Below, piece after piece: positions 20,609 to 28,919 of a stretch of 64,000 bases of DNA. Each line of letters begins with the position of its first letter. Position 1 is the first letter of the stretch. The stretch is from Streptomyces chrestomyceticus JCM 4735 (GTDB lineage Bacteria; Actinomycetota; Actinomycetes; Streptomycetales; Streptomycetaceae), in contig NZ_BHZC01000001.1 in assembly GCF_003865135.1 (NCBI RefSeq), positions 6,448,001 to 6,512,000 on the forward strand. The letters are read 5' to 3'. The notes beneath the pieces are model-generated. The model worked only from the letters and a program-made list of their open reading frames with translations. It had not been told where the DNA came from and did no database searches. A program made the position numbers and the translations under genes.

Positions 20609-21330
20609 GGCAACCGCCGCAGGATGAGGAGGAGGTTCCAGGTGGCTACTTCCCGTACGCCCGGCAGGCGCGGGATCGTTTCGGCGAGGAACGGCGCGTA
20701 CCGGGAGCGGGCCGTCACGATCCATACGTCGTCCCGCCGCCTGACCTGGCGCAGCGTCCGGCCGACGTGCAGCGCGAACAGGTTCTCGCCCAGGGTGTGC
20801 TTGGCGGCCCGGCCGGTACGCCGCCGGTAGCGCTCACGGGCCCGCCGGGCGCCCAGGTAGTGCCAGGGCGCCGTCTCGTGCCCGCCCCAGGGGGACAGCC
20901 AGTTGGTGAACGACAGGTAGATCAGACCGCCGGGCCGGGTGATCCGCACCAGCTCGCTGAGGAAGGTCTGCGGGTCCGCCACGTGCTCCAGGACGTTGGA
21001 GGAGAAGCAGATGTCGGCGGTGCCGTCGGCCATCGGGAGGAGATAGCCGTCGGCGAGCACCGCGCCGCTCGGTGGACGGCCGCGCGCGGTCAGCTCGCGC
21101 AGGTCCGGCTCGAAGAGGTAGCCGTGCGCGCCGCGGCGCCGGAACTCCTCGGTGAAGTGCCCGCTGCCGCCGCCGATGTCCGCCACGACCCGGCCCTTCA
21201 GCGGCTCGTACCGCTCGATCTGGTCGGCGGCGTCCCGGGCGAGCAGGCCGTAGCAGTGCTCGGGGTCGTGCTGCTCGCGCAGGAAGGCGCGGAAGAGGGT
21301 GAGAGATCTGCGCAGGGAAGGGTCCCGCAC
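20605..21330 (-). CDS. Class I SAM-dependent methyltransferase next to AftD-like gene
   Basis: 241 residues. Motif I is VVADIGGGSGHFT, motif II ends GYLFEPD, and FSSNVLEHVADP and ITRPGGLIYLSF mark motifs IV and V. It starts with GTG 21330, 7 bases after the glycosyltransferase stop, and its own stop overlaps the aftD-like ATG (ATGA). This is a different subfamily from the methyltransferase at 13739, so the operon encodes two distinct methylations. A sugar acceptor is likely from context only. Confidence 0.82.
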   Translation of the reverse strand: MRDPSLRRSLTLFRAFLREQHDPEHCYGLLARDAADQIERYEPLKGRVVADIGGGSGHFTEEFRRRGAHGYLFEPDLRELTARGRPPSGAVLADGYLLPMADGTADICFSSNVLEHVADPQTFLSELVRITRPGGLIYLSFTNWLSPWGGHETAPWHYLGARRARERYRRRTGRAAKHTLGENLFALHVGRTLRQVRRRDDVWIVTARSRYAPFLAETIPRLPGVREVATWNLLLILRRLP

Positions 21331-21337
21331 CTCAGCA

Positions 21338-22645
21338 TCACCGCCCGGCGGGGAGGTCGAGGTGCGCTTCGGCGTACGACTCGGCCGCCACGGCGCGGAA
21401 GCTGCGGACCGTGGCGCTCCACCGGAAGCGCGCGGCGCGCTGCGCGGCGGCGGCGCCCAGCGCTTGCCGACGAGGGTGGCTGAGCGCCAGTGTGCACCAG
21501 TGCGCGGCGAAGGAACTCTCGCCGCGCGCCAGCAGCCCGGTCACCCCGTCGTCCACCGAGTCGCGCAGGCCCGGGATGTCGAACCCGACGGCAGGGGTGT
21601 GCCGGGCGGCCGCCTCCATGACGACCAGACCCCAGCCCTCGACCAGCGACGGGTGCAGCAGCAGCCAGGCGCGGCAGAGGAGTTCGTGCTTGTCCTGCTC
21701 GCTGATCCGGCCGGTGAAGTGCACGTCCGGGCCCGCCATGGCCGTCAGCCGGTCGCGCTCCGGCCCGTCGCCGACGATCACCAGCCGGCCGCCGGTGACC
21801 GGCCGCACCCGCTCCCACAGCCGCAGCAGCAGATCGACGCGCTTGTACTCGACCAGCCGCCCCATGGCCAGGAACAGCGGCTCCGGCGCCTCGGGCAGCA
21901 GCGGCCCCGGCTCCTCCACACCGTTGTGCACCAGCCGGATACGCTCCCGCTCCACCCCGAGCCCGCGCAGCGCGGCGGCGGTGGAGCCCGACACGGCGAC
22001 CATGAGGTTGCCGCGGTGGGTACCGGCCAGCGCCCAGTGCTCCAGCCGCCGGCCGAGCCGGGCGGCGGGCGCGGGGTAGCGCATTCCCCACAGGTCCGTG
22101 TGGACGTGGTTGACCAGGCACAGCGTCGGTCCGGTGTGCCACAGGGGCGCCAGGTACGGCATCCCGTTGCAGACCTCGACCAGCAGGTCGCACGCGCCGA
22201 CCCGGCGGCTGAACTGCCGTCTCACACGCAGGAAGTGACCGGCGTCGCCGCCCGCGGAGACCACCCGGTAGCCGCGGTCGGCGGCGGGGCCGCCGCACAG
22301 CAGGGTGACCTCGTGGCCGTGCGCGGTCAGGCCCTCGGCGATGCGGTCGACGAGCAGTTCGGAGCCGCCGGCGGCGGGGTTGCCCAGGTCGCGGCGGGCG
22401 AGGAAGACGATGCGGTGGGGGAGTGGGGGTGGGGGGTGTTCGGAGTGCTCTGAGTGACCTGAGTGTTCGGGGGTGGGCGGTGGTGTGGCGTGGGTGGGTG
22501 GTGCAGGGTGGGCCGGCGGTTCGTGGCGTGCGGACGGTGCGGGGTGTGCGGGGGGTGCGGCGTGTGCGGGCGGTTCGCGGCGTGTGAGCGGTTCGCGGCG
22601 TGCGGGCGCTGCGGCGGACAAGGACGGTCGTACGTGCTGGGGCAT
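21338..22645 (-). CDS. GT4-family glycosyltransferase
   Basis: 435 residues with a GT-B fold. The N-terminal domain opens with RIVFLARRDLGNPAAGGSE (~residue 77), the donor domain holds FLAMGRLVEYKRVDLLL and the diagnostic HPSLVEGWGLVVMEAAA with its E-x7-E, which binds the nucleotide sugar. No membrane helix; it acts on the cytoplasmic side. The first ~75 residues are His/Pro/Ala low-complexity, encoded by a repeated stretch, and may mark a later true start. First gene of the coupled leftward operon. Confidence 0.85.
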   Translation of the reverse strand: MPQHVRPSLSAAAPARREPLTRREPPAHAAPPAHPAPSARHEPPAHPAPPTHATPPPTPEHSGHSEHSEHPPPPLPHRIVFLARRDLGNPAAGGSELLVDRIAEGLTAHGHEVTLLCGGPAADRGYRVVSAGGDAGHFLRVRRQFSRRVGACDLLVEVCNGMPYLAPLWHTGPTLCLVNHVHTDLWGMRYPAPAARLGRRLEHWALAGTHRGNLMVAVSGSTAAALRGLGVERERIRLVHNGVEEPGPLLPEAPEPLFLAMGRLVEYKRVDLLLRLWERVRPVTGGRLVIVGDGPERDRLTAMAGPDVHFTGRISEQDKHELLCRAWLLLHPSLVEGWGLVVMEAAARHTPAVGFDIPGLRDSVDDGVTGLLARGESSFAAHWCTLALSHPRRQALGAAAAQRAARFRWSATVRSFRAVAAESYAEAHLDLPAGR

Positions 22646-22854
22646 GTGCGCTCCAACTCGTCTCAGGGTGCGGTACCAGTGGTGTGGGGGGACGTACTGC
22701 GTACTGAGTCGTGCGGACCTGCCGGCCTGGGGCCGCGGACGGGGACGCGGGTGGGTGAGCTGGATAGTTTTCGCCGCCCTGTTCGATGCGGCTACTCACC
22801 GGCGTGACAATTTCCGCCCCGGTTCCGCCTGACGCCTCATCACTTCGCGCAGGA

Positions 22855-23802
22855 TCAGTTGAACCGCCGCCTCCCGCGCACCACCAGCACCACCCCGAAG
22901 AGCGTCAATCCGCCGCCCGCCACGGCTGCCGCGAGCGGCGCCGTCTCGCCGACCGTCTTGAGCCTGGTGCTGTCCGCGTCCGCCAGCGCCACCTGCCTGC
23001 GCTGGGTCGCGGGCGTGAACTCCAGGCCCGACCCGCGCAGCAGCGTCACCGCGTCGGTCCGTGCCCCGGGTGCCCGCAGCGTCTTGTGCGGCGAGATCGA
23101 CGCGTTGATGATCCGGCCCGTACGCGGCTCGACGACCATCTCGATCCCGCTGTTCGCGTACCACTCCTCGGCCTGCACCTGGCCCTGCGCCGGCCGCCCG
23201 ACCAGCCGCCCCGGCACCTGCCGGCTGCCCGTCCTGGTGGGTGCGACGGTCCCGGTGAAGCGATACCCCTCGTACCCCTGTACGTGCTTGGTGCCGGCGA
23301 AGCGGAGCGGGACCGCGGCGCCCAGGGTGTTGTCCCACCAGCGGTAGGTCCGGCGCTGCACGTCGAAGGGGAACTTCAGGTACGCGTCCCCTTCGAAGCG
23401 GGTCGGCGCCTCCTTGCAGCAGTGCACCGGGGCGTTGGTGCGCCGGTCGGTGACCCACCGCTCCAGCGTCCACTGGAACGCCTTGCGCGGGTCCTTCAGC
23501 TCCAGCGTCACCGGGGTGTCGACGGTCGTGGACACGTCCCACACGGCCCGCCCGCTGCGCTCGCTCTCCGCCACGTCCCCCAGTACGTGCCGGGTGATGG
23601 TGATCTTCTGCCGGTTCTTCGTACGCAGCGTCCCGGTGTCGAAGTAGCTGCCGGTGCCCGTGAAGACGGTGGTCACGTCGACGTCCACCGGAGTGCGCTG
23701 GGCGCGCGGCGCGACGTACCAGGCGAGCATCGGGGCGAGCACCAGGAGGAAGACACCGAGGCCCAGCAGGACCAGGGAAAAGGGTGAGGCGGTCTTACGC
23801 AT
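22855..23802 (-). CDS. DUF3068 (PorA-family annotated) membrane-anchored protein
   Basis: 315 residues: an N-terminal membrane helix (FSLVLLGLGVFLLVLAPMLAWYVAP, ~8-32), a long extracytoplasmic beta-rich domain, and a C-terminal helix followed by RGRRRFN. Landmarks include VTTVFTGTGSYFD, WTLERWVTDRRTNAPVHCC and YEGYRFTGTV. DUF3068 genes are common in actinobacteria and often annotated PorA; function is unknown. AGGAG lies before ATG 23802. It sits 209 bases upstream of the glycan operon on the same strand, with a gap that may hold a separate promoter. Confidence 0.82.
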   Translation of the reverse strand: MRKTASPFSLVLLGLGVFLLVLAPMLAWYVAPRAQRTPVDVDVTTVFTGTGSYFDTGTLRTKNRQKITITRHVLGDVAESERSGRAVWDVSTTVDTPVTLELKDPRKAFQWTLERWVTDRRTNAPVHCCKEAPTRFEGDAYLKFPFDVQRRTYRWWDNTLGAAVPLRFAGTKHVQGYEGYRFTGTVAPTRTGSRQVPGRLVGRPAQGQVQAEEWYANSGIEMVVEPRTGRIINASISPHKTLRAPGARTDAVTLLRGSGLEFTPATQRRQVALADADSTRLKTVGETAPLAAAVAGGGLTLFGVVLVVRGRRRFN

Positions 23803-24086
23803 ACGAGCACTCCTGAGGGCTGCGGGGGCAGTGCACGTGCGGCGTGGCGGTGGTCCGGGGGAACGGGCGGGAACCGTAGGCGCATCCTTGACATGCCGTC
23901 AATGCCCCCACACACTCGGCAGGCACCGCGGCCGCCGCGGTCCGGCGCCCCGCCGGCGCGGTACGGCACCGCGGCCGTCACCGTGCGGTCCCGCGGGCGC
24001 CCGAGGCCGTCCGCGGACCGGGCCGGGCCGGGCCGGTGCGCCGCGCAACCCTCGACGTACCTGCCACCGAAGGGGCCCGCCGCGCC

Positions 24087-24230
24087 ATGCACAGACTGCT
24101 CGCCGCCGTACTGACTTCGCTGGGCGCCGCCGCCCTGGCCGTAGGCGCGTCCCTCGGCATCGTGGCCGCCCTGGATGCCACGCCGGAGCAGCCCAACGTG
24201 CCCCTGGTGACCTTCGACCGGACGCCTTAG
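24087..24230 (+). CDS. Small DUF2613-like membrane/secreted protein (47 aa)
   Basis: 47 residues: a single N-terminal hydrophobic helix (LLAAVLTSLGAAALAVGASLG as the core) followed by a short tail TPEQPNVPLVTFDRTP. This is the pattern of DUF2613. In Mycobacterium tuberculosis the small gene Rv0236A lies directly beside aftD (Rv0236c); here the small gene is also close to the aftD-like locus, which supports the assignment. Its stop is 14 bases before the next start, so it may be co-transcribed with the PucR regulator. Upstream ribosome binding is weak. Confidence 0.6.
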   Translation: MHRLLAAVLTSLGAAALAVGASLGIVAALDATPEQPNVPLVTFDRTP

Positions 24231-24244
24231 GGGAGGCCGCAGGC

Positions 24245-25480
24245 GTGGTGGAGACGGTCCGCTCGGCCTGGCGCGACGTACCCCCGGCGCAGGTACGGGA
24301 GTTCGCCGCGCGCGCTCTGGACGAGGTCCCGGCACTGGCCCAGCGCATCCTGGCGGAGATCCGCCGGGAGTATCCGCAACTGCCGCTGGCTCTGGACGAG
24401 TACGGCGAGCCGCGCGCGCTGGTCGGCATCCGGCAGTCGCTGGAGCACTTCGTGGAGCACATGTCCGCCGGCCTGGACAGTCCGCACGTCCACCCGCGTA
24501 TCTTCCAGGAGTTCGGCCGCGGCGCGGGCATCCAGGGCCGCAGCCTGGATGCCCTGCAAGCCATCTACCGGCTGGGCGTACGGCTGGCCTGGCGGCGGCT
24601 GGCCGAAATCGGCCAGCAGGTGGCGATTCCGGCCCCGGCCATGTACGAACTGGCCGAATCGGGCTTCGAGTACCTGGACGGGCTGGTCGCCGAATCGGTA
24701 CGCGGCTTCGCCGAGGCCGCGGCCCGTCAGGCGGGCGAACGGCTGCGGCATCAACGCCGGCTCATGGAGCAACTGTTCGCGGCCGGGGCACGCGCGCACA
24801 CTGCCCCCGCACTCACCGACCGCGCCGCCAGGATCGGCTGGGCACTGCCCGCGCAGGTCGCCGTGGCCGTACTGCTGCGCCCCGCCCGCGAGTCCGTCGC
24901 ACCCGCCGTCGGTACGGACGTCCTCCTGGACATGGAGTGCGAGCGGCCCCGCATGGTGGTGCCGGAGCCGGACGCCGCCGGGCGCAGGGAACTGCTCCAG
25001 CGCGCCACGGCGGGGTGGTCGGGCGCGCTCGGCCCGGCCGTACCGCTGGCGCACGCGGCCAAGTCGCTGCGCTGGGCGAACACCGCGGTGGATCTGATCG
25101 AGCGGGGCCTGCTGCCCGCCGGGCAGTTGCTGCACTGCACCGATCACACCGAGGCGCTGGTCCTCCTGCCGCCCGAGGAACTGATCGAGGACCTGACCCG
25201 GCGGCGGCTGGAGCCCTTGGCGCACTGCGGGCCCACCCACGGCCGCCGGCTGGCCGAGACCCTCCTCGCCTGGCTGGAGACGCGCGGCGGCGCGCCCGAG
25301 GTGGCCGCCCGGCTCGGCGTCCACCCGCAGACCGTCCGCTACCGGCTGCGCCAGATACGCGAGCTGTGGGGCGACGAGGTGGACGATCCGGACCGCCGCT
25401 TCGAGCTGGAACTGGTGCTGCGGGCCCGGCGGCTGCGCGGCGAACTCAGGGTGCCGGGCGGCCCTTCCAGCCGTCGCTGA
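24245..25480 (+). CDS. PucR/CdaR-family helix-turn-helix regulator
   Basis: 411 residues. The N-terminal region (~20-180) is the RsbRD/GGDEF-like helical domain common in Streptomyces PucR proteins (HMSAGLDSPHVHPRIF, LDALQAIYRLGVRLAWRRL). The C-terminal DNA-binding module is LETRGGAPEVAARLGVHPQTVRYRLRQIREL. GTG 24245 was chosen because GGGGAGG ends 8 bases upstream; the frame is open further left but would cover the DUF2613-like gene. Target unknown. The fasR product at 48974 is a relative in this window. Confidence 0.8.
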   Translation: MVETVRSAWRDVPPAQVREFAARALDEVPALAQRILAEIRREYPQLPLALDEYGEPRALVGIRQSLEHFVEHMSAGLDSPHVHPRIFQEFGRGAGIQGRSLDALQAIYRLGVRLAWRRLAEIGQQVAIPAPAMYELAESGFEYLDGLVAESVRGFAEAAARQAGERLRHQRRLMEQLFAAGARAHTAPALTDRAARIGWALPAQVAVAVLLRPARESVAPAVGTDVLLDMECERPRMVVPEPDAAGRRELLQRATAGWSGALGPAVPLAHAAKSLRWANTAVDLIERGLLPAGQLLHCTDHTEALVLLPPEELIEDLTRRRLEPLAHCGPTHGRRLAETLLAWLETRGGAPEVAARLGVHPQTVRYRLRQIRELWGDEVDDPDRRFELELVLRARRLRGELRVPGGPSSRR

Positions 25481-25645
25481 ACACCTCGAAGCCGTCCAGC
25501 AGCCGGGCCGTCCCGAATTCGGACAGCGCGTCCAGCCGCAGCGTCCCCCGTCGCCCGTGTCGCCGATCCCCGCGTACATCGGGAACGAACCGGACTCCAC
25601 GAACCGCTCGTACCCCGGCTCCAGCAACGCTGCTTTCGCCGGTAC
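25446..25645 (-). pseudogene. Remnant of a TetR-family regulator C-terminus, frameshifted
   Basis: Two frames together give the end of a TetR C-terminal ligand domain: GYERFVESGSFPMYAGIGDTGDGG, then after a shift at the C run near 25545 TLRLDALSEFGTARLLDGFEVF and a stop. The pattern E-FG-x-x-R-L-L-D-G is typical of TetR_C ends. No DNA-binding domain remains; the left end overlaps the PucR gene and the right end abuts the isomerase gene. It looks like a decayed relic. Confidence 0.5.
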
Positions 25646-25657
25646 CCGTCCCCCCCG

Positions 25658-26464
25658 TCACCCGAAGCTGACCCGTTCCAGCCAGGAGTCCAGCAGTTCC
25701 GCATCACCGCCGATCACGATGCCGGGGCTGCGGGCGGGCAGCCGGCGGTAGAGGACCAGCAGCAGGTCGGTCAGCGGGCCGCTGACGGTGACGGCGGCCT
25801 CCTCGCGCGGTGCGTGGCGCCAGGAGATCGCCGCACCCGTGAGGTCGACCAGCCAGTCGGCCGCCGTCCCCGGTGCGGTGCCGCCGGCCCGGAAGCGCAG
25901 CGTGCGACCAGGGTGGCCGAGAAGGTCCCGCAGCTCCGGGCGGTGATCGAGGGTCTGCGGCTGTGCGACCAGCTCCAGCCACTCGCCGAGGCAGTCGGCG
26001 GCGGTCTCCTCGCCGAGGGTGAACGGCGCGCCCTCGGCCAGGAACGCGTCGGCGCGGTGGACCGCCGTCTCGTTGGCCATCCTCCGGGCGAAGAACGCGG
26101 CCGCCGGGCCGAGCTGGGGGAGGGGCACCCAGGCTTCCGCGCTCGGCCCGGCGGTCCGCAGGGTCTCGGCCAGCAGGGCGGCCCCCTCGCCCAGCCAGCC
26201 GTCCAGCACGGCCGGGTCCTCGTCGGCGTACGGCGACAGATCGCGGAAGTGCCCGTCGGGCGGCGGCCGTTCCGTACCGGTACGGATGACCTCCTCGACC
26301 CAGCGGTGCGCACCGCCCAGATGCCGCAGCAACTGGCCGACGTTCCAGCCGGGGCAGGAGGGCACCGGGGTTCTCAGCCGGTCCGCGCCCCGTACGAGCG
26401 ACCTCAACAGGTCGGTCTGCGCGACGATTTCGGAGCAGTGGCGGTCGTACGTCGAAGCGTTCAT
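25658..26464 (-). CDS. Maleylpyruvate isomerase family mycothiol-dependent protein
   Basis: 268 residues of the DinB-like mycothiol-dependent maleylpyruvate isomerase (MDMPI) superfamily. The N-terminal four-helix bundle has VPSCPGWNVGQLLRHLGGAHRW (~34-55), with His residues placed as in metal-binding members, and NETAVHRADA supplies another. The C-terminal part (LTGAAISWRH, TVSGPLTDLLLVLYRRL) matches the SCP2-like MDMPI_C domain. Mycothiol is the actinobacterial thiol, so this fits the redox group to its right. The mRNA is probably leaderless. Confidence 0.82.
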   Translation of the reverse strand: MNASTYDRHCSEIVAQTDLLRSLVRGADRLRTPVPSCPGWNVGQLLRHLGGAHRWVEEVIRTGTERPPPDGHFRDLSPYADEDPAVLDGWLGEGAALLAETLRTAGPSAEAWVPLPQLGPAAAFFARRMANETAVHRADAFLAEGAPFTLGEETAADCLGEWLELVAQPQTLDHRPELRDLLGHPGRTLRFRAGGTAPGTAADWLVDLTGAAISWRHAPREEAAVTVSGPLTDLLLVLYRRLPARSPGIVIGGDAELLDSWLERVSFG

Positions 26465-26476
26465 GACGCCACGGTA
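26465..26476 (-). promoter_or_regulatory. -10 element for leaderless MDMPI-family mRNA
   Basis: On the minus strand TACCGT (26476-26471) is followed by six bases, GGCGTC, then ATG 26464. The same GGCGTCATGA context occurs before the oxidoreductase gene at 27143. Confidence 0.5.
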
Positions 26477-26504
26477 AGTCCCGCCACTGACAACCGGCTT
26501 CGGG

Positions 26505-27143
26505 TCAGTTGAAGTCCAGGTCCCCCGTCCGCGTCCGCTTCAGCTCGAAGAACTTGTCGTAACCGGCGAGCAGCCGGGCGCCGTCGAAGACGCGTACGGC
26601 GTCCTCGCCGCGCGGGATCGCCGTGAGCACCGGGCCGAAGAAGGCCACGCCGTCGATGTGGATGGTGGGCGTGCCGACCTCCTCGCCGACCGGGTCCATG
26701 CCCTCGTGGTGGCTCTTGCGCAGCGCGTCGTCGTACTCCGTGCTGTCGGCGGCAGCGGCCAGCTCCACCGGCAGGCCGGCCTCGGCGAGTGCCTCCTCGA
26801 TGACGGTGCCGTAGTCCTGCCGGCTGTCGTTGTGCAGACGGGTACCGAGCGCGGTGTACAGGTCGCGCAGTACTTCCTCGCCGTGCTTCTGGGCGGCGGC
26901 GATGCACACCCGCACCGGCCCCCATCCCTTGGCCAGCAGCTCCCGGTACTGCTCCGGCAGCCCTTCACGGCCCTCGTTGAGAACGGACAGGCTCATCACG
27001 CGGAAGCGCAGGTCGATGTCGCGGTGGGCCTCCACCTCCAGGATCCAGCGCGAGGTGATCCAGGCGAACGGGCAGAGCGGGTCGAAGTAGAAGTCGACTG
27101 TGTGACGGATGTTGTCCGGAGAAGACGCATTCTGAGCAGTCAT
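26505..27143 (-). CDS. DsbA-family, mycothiol-dependent nitroreductase Rv2466c-like protein
   Basis: 212 residues closely patterned on M. tuberculosis Rv2466c: [66 protein letters not shown] and FFELKRTRT. Rv2466c is a mycothiol-dependent reductase that activates nitro prodrugs and handles oxidative stress. Its active site is CPWC; here the motif is CPFA, keeping the nucleophilic Cys but losing the resolving one, so a monothiol mechanism with mycothiol is expected. Next to an MDMPI-family gene and leaderless in the same way. Confidence 0.88.
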   Translation of the reverse strand: MTAQNASSPDNIRHTVDFYFDPLCPFAWITSRWILEVEAHRDIDLRFRVMSLSVLNEGREGLPEQYRELLAKGWGPVRVCIAAAQKHGEEVLRDLYTALGTRLHNDSRQDYGTVIEEALAEAGLPVELAAAADSTEYDDALRKSHHEGMDPVGEEVGTPTIHIDGVAFFGPVLTAIPRGEDAVRVFDGARLLAGYDKFFELKRTRTGDLDFN

Positions 27144-27155
27144 GACGCCACGATA
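27144..27155 (-). promoter_or_regulatory. -10 element for leaderless Rv2466c-like mRNA
   Basis: Minus-strand TATCGT (27155-27150), then GGCGTC, then ATG 27143: a TANNNT-N6-ATG arrangement with no ribosome binding site. Confidence 0.5.
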
Positions 27156-27281
27156 GTTCGCTTCGCAACTTCCGGCCGGGAGTTACGGCAGCGGCTTCCG
27201 GAGGAGCCACGTCCGGACGGGCGGCTTCCGGGGCGCGTCCACAGGTCGGCGCCCGCAGGCTCGCGCCCTCGGCCGGCGGGG

Positions 27282-27713
27282 CTACTCCGGTGAGACGCCC
27301 AGCATCCGCTGGAGCAGCTCCTTGAGCAGCGCGCGTTCCGCGACGGACAGCTCGCCGAGCGGCTCGCGCGCGAAGTCCAGGGAGTCGCGTAGCTGCGCCG
27401 CCGTCGCCCGGCCCGTCTCGGTGGGGGCGGCCAGCTTGACGCGGCGGTCGGCCGGGTCCGGGCGGCGCTCGACCAGGCCGCGGGACTCCAGCCGGTCCAC
27501 GATCCCGGTCACGTTCGACGGCTCGCACTTCAGGCTCAGGGCTATCCGGCGCATCGGCATCGGCTCGCGGGCGAGGAGGCCGAGAACGCGCGCCTGGGCA
27601 CCCGTGAGGGAATGTTCGGCCGCCGCGTGCTCGTACTCCTCGTGATAGCGGGCCACGACGGTGCCGATCAGCTCGACGACCTCGGCGGTCAGGTGGTCTG
27701 CGCGAGGAGTCAT
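27282..27713 (-). CDS. MarR-family transcriptional regulator
   Basis: 143 residues with the MarR winged helix: LTGAQARVLGLLAREPMPMRRIALSLKCEPSNVTGIVDRLESRGLVERRPDPADRRVKL is the helix-turn-helix and wing (~35-100 in all). ATG 27713 was chosen over longer frames because the family begins there and TANNNT lies 6 bases upstream. It is divergent from the MDR reductase gene and likely represses it. It lacks the N-terminal Cys of OhrR, so it is not a canonical peroxide sensor, although one Cys sits at the recognition helix. Confidence 0.85.
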   Translation of the reverse strand: MTPRADHLTAEVVELIGTVVARYHEEYEHAAAEHSLTGAQARVLGLLAREPMPMRRIALSLKCEPSNVTGIVDRLESRGLVERRPDPADRRVKLAAPTETGRATAAQLRDSLDFAREPLGELSVAERALLKELLQRMLGVSPE

Positions 27714-27770
27714 GCCACCAGGGTACCGAATTGCTTGACAACATGAAATATCGAGGAGCATTGTTGTTTC
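27714..27770. promoter_or_regulatory. Divergent marR / MDR promoter region
   Basis: Leftward, TACCCT (27725-27720) lies 6 bases before the marR ATG, so that mRNA is probably leaderless. Rightward, TTGACA (27735-27740) and CATTGT (27759-27764), 18 bases apart, fit a main sigma factor promoter. CAACAT at 27739-27744 and ATTGTTG at 27760-27766 form an imperfect inverted repeat over it, a likely MarR site. Confidence 0.5.
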
Positions 27771-27802
27771 AGCACCTGAAGCATTTTGAGGAGGAGCAGC
27801 CC

Positions 27803-28825
27803 ATGTCCGCACTGCCCACGTCCGCCCGCGAATGGCACCTCGTCGCCCGTCCGCACGGCTGGCCGAAGCCGGAGGACTTCGCGCTGCGCGAGGCGGCGGT
27901 CCCCGAGCCCGGCGAGGGGCAGCTCCTCGTCCGCAACCTGTACTTCTCCGTCGACCCGTACATGCGCGGCCGGATGAACGACGTGAAGTCCTACACCCCG
28001 CCCTTCCAACTGGACGAGCCGATGGAGGGCGGCGCGGTCGGTGAGGTCGTCGCCTCCAACGCCGACGGCTTCGCGGTCGGTGACCACGTCCTGCACTTCA
28101 AGGGCTGGCGCGAGTACGCAGCGGTGGACGCCGCCAAGGTCGCCAAGGTGGACGGTTCCCTGGCGCCCCTCTCCGCCTACCTGGGCGTGCTCGGCATGCC
28201 GGGCCTGACGGCCTACGCGGGCCTGCTGGAGGTTGCCTCCTTCAAGGAGGGCGACGCCGTCTTCGTGTCCGGCGCGGCCGGCGCGGTCGGCAGCGAGGTC
28301 GGCCAGATCGCCAAGCTCAAGGGCGCCTCCCGCGTCATCGGCAGCGCGGGCTCCGACGAGAAGGTCAAGCTGCTGACGGAGGAGTACGGCTTCGACGCCG
28401 CCTTCAACTACAAGTCCGACCGGTCCGTCAAGGAGCAGCTCCGGGACGCCGCCCCCGACGGCATCGACGTCTACTTCGACAACGTCGGCGGCGACCACCT
28501 GGAAGCCGCCATCGACTCGCTGAACGTGCACGGCCGGGTCGCCGTCTGCGGCATGATCTCGCAGTACAACGCCACCGAGCCGACCCCGGCGCCGCGCAAC
28601 CTCGCGCTGGTCATCGGCAAGCGGCTGCGCATCCAGGGCATGCTCGTCGCCGACCACAGCCACCTCCAGGACCAGTTCGTCTCCGAGGTCTCGGCCTGGG
28701 TGCGCTCGGGAGAGCTGAAGTTCAGCGAGACGAAGGTCGCCGGCATCGAGAACGGCGTCGAGGCGTTTCTCGGCCTGCTGCGCGGCGAGAACACCGGCAA
28801 GATGATCGTCGATCTCACGGACTGA
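27803..28825 (+). CDS. MDR-family NADP-dependent oxidoreductase
   Basis: 340 residues of the zinc-free medium-chain reductase group that includes leukotriene B4 dehydrogenase and curcumin reductase. N-terminal GroES-like part (YFSVDPYMRGRMNDVKSY), nucleotide motif VFVSGAAGAVGSEVGQIAK (~150-168), and YFDNVGGDHLEAAI. These enzymes reduce double bonds of reactive enones with NADPH. GAGGAG lies before ATG 27803. Divergent from marR, upstream of ohr, so a detoxification role fits. Confidence 0.88.
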   Translation: MSALPTSAREWHLVARPHGWPKPEDFALREAAVPEPGEGQLLVRNLYFSVDPYMRGRMNDVKSYTPPFQLDEPMEGGAVGEVVASNADGFAVGDHVLHFKGWREYAAVDAAKVAKVDGSLAPLSAYLGVLGMPGLTAYAGLLEVASFKEGDAVFVSGAAGAVGSEVGQIAKLKGASRVIGSAGSDEKVKLLTEEYGFDAAFNYKSDRSVKEQLRDAAPDGIDVYFDNVGGDHLEAAIDSLNVHGRVAVCGMISQYNATEPTPAPRNLALVIGKRLRIQGMLVADHSHLQDQFVSEVSAWVRSGELKFSETKVAGIENGVEAFLGLLRGENTGKMIVDLTD

Positions 28826-28919
28826 CCCTGCACGGACCCGGTTCCGCCGGCCTACTAGGCTCGGCTCCAAGCCGTCGCGATCGTGGGCGCGAGTCGCGGC
28901 GAACCACAGGAGGATCTCT

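Noticed and set aside
11835..24230. Secondary metabolite (nonribosomal peptide) cluster because of the condensation-like gene
   Set aside because: There is no adenylation or carrier domain nearby. The partners are glycosyltransferases and methyltransferases, so a PapA-like acyltransferase role fits better.
23654..24244. Longer N-terminus for the PucR regulator at 24245
   Set aside because: The extension is Arg/Pro-rich, overlaps the DUF3068 start and DUF2613-like gene, and GTG 24245 has a clear ribosome binding site.
27282..27713. OhrR, the organic peroxide sensor, for the MarR gene
   Set aside because: The conserved N-terminal reactive Cys of OhrR is missing, and it is divergent from the MDR gene rather than ohr.
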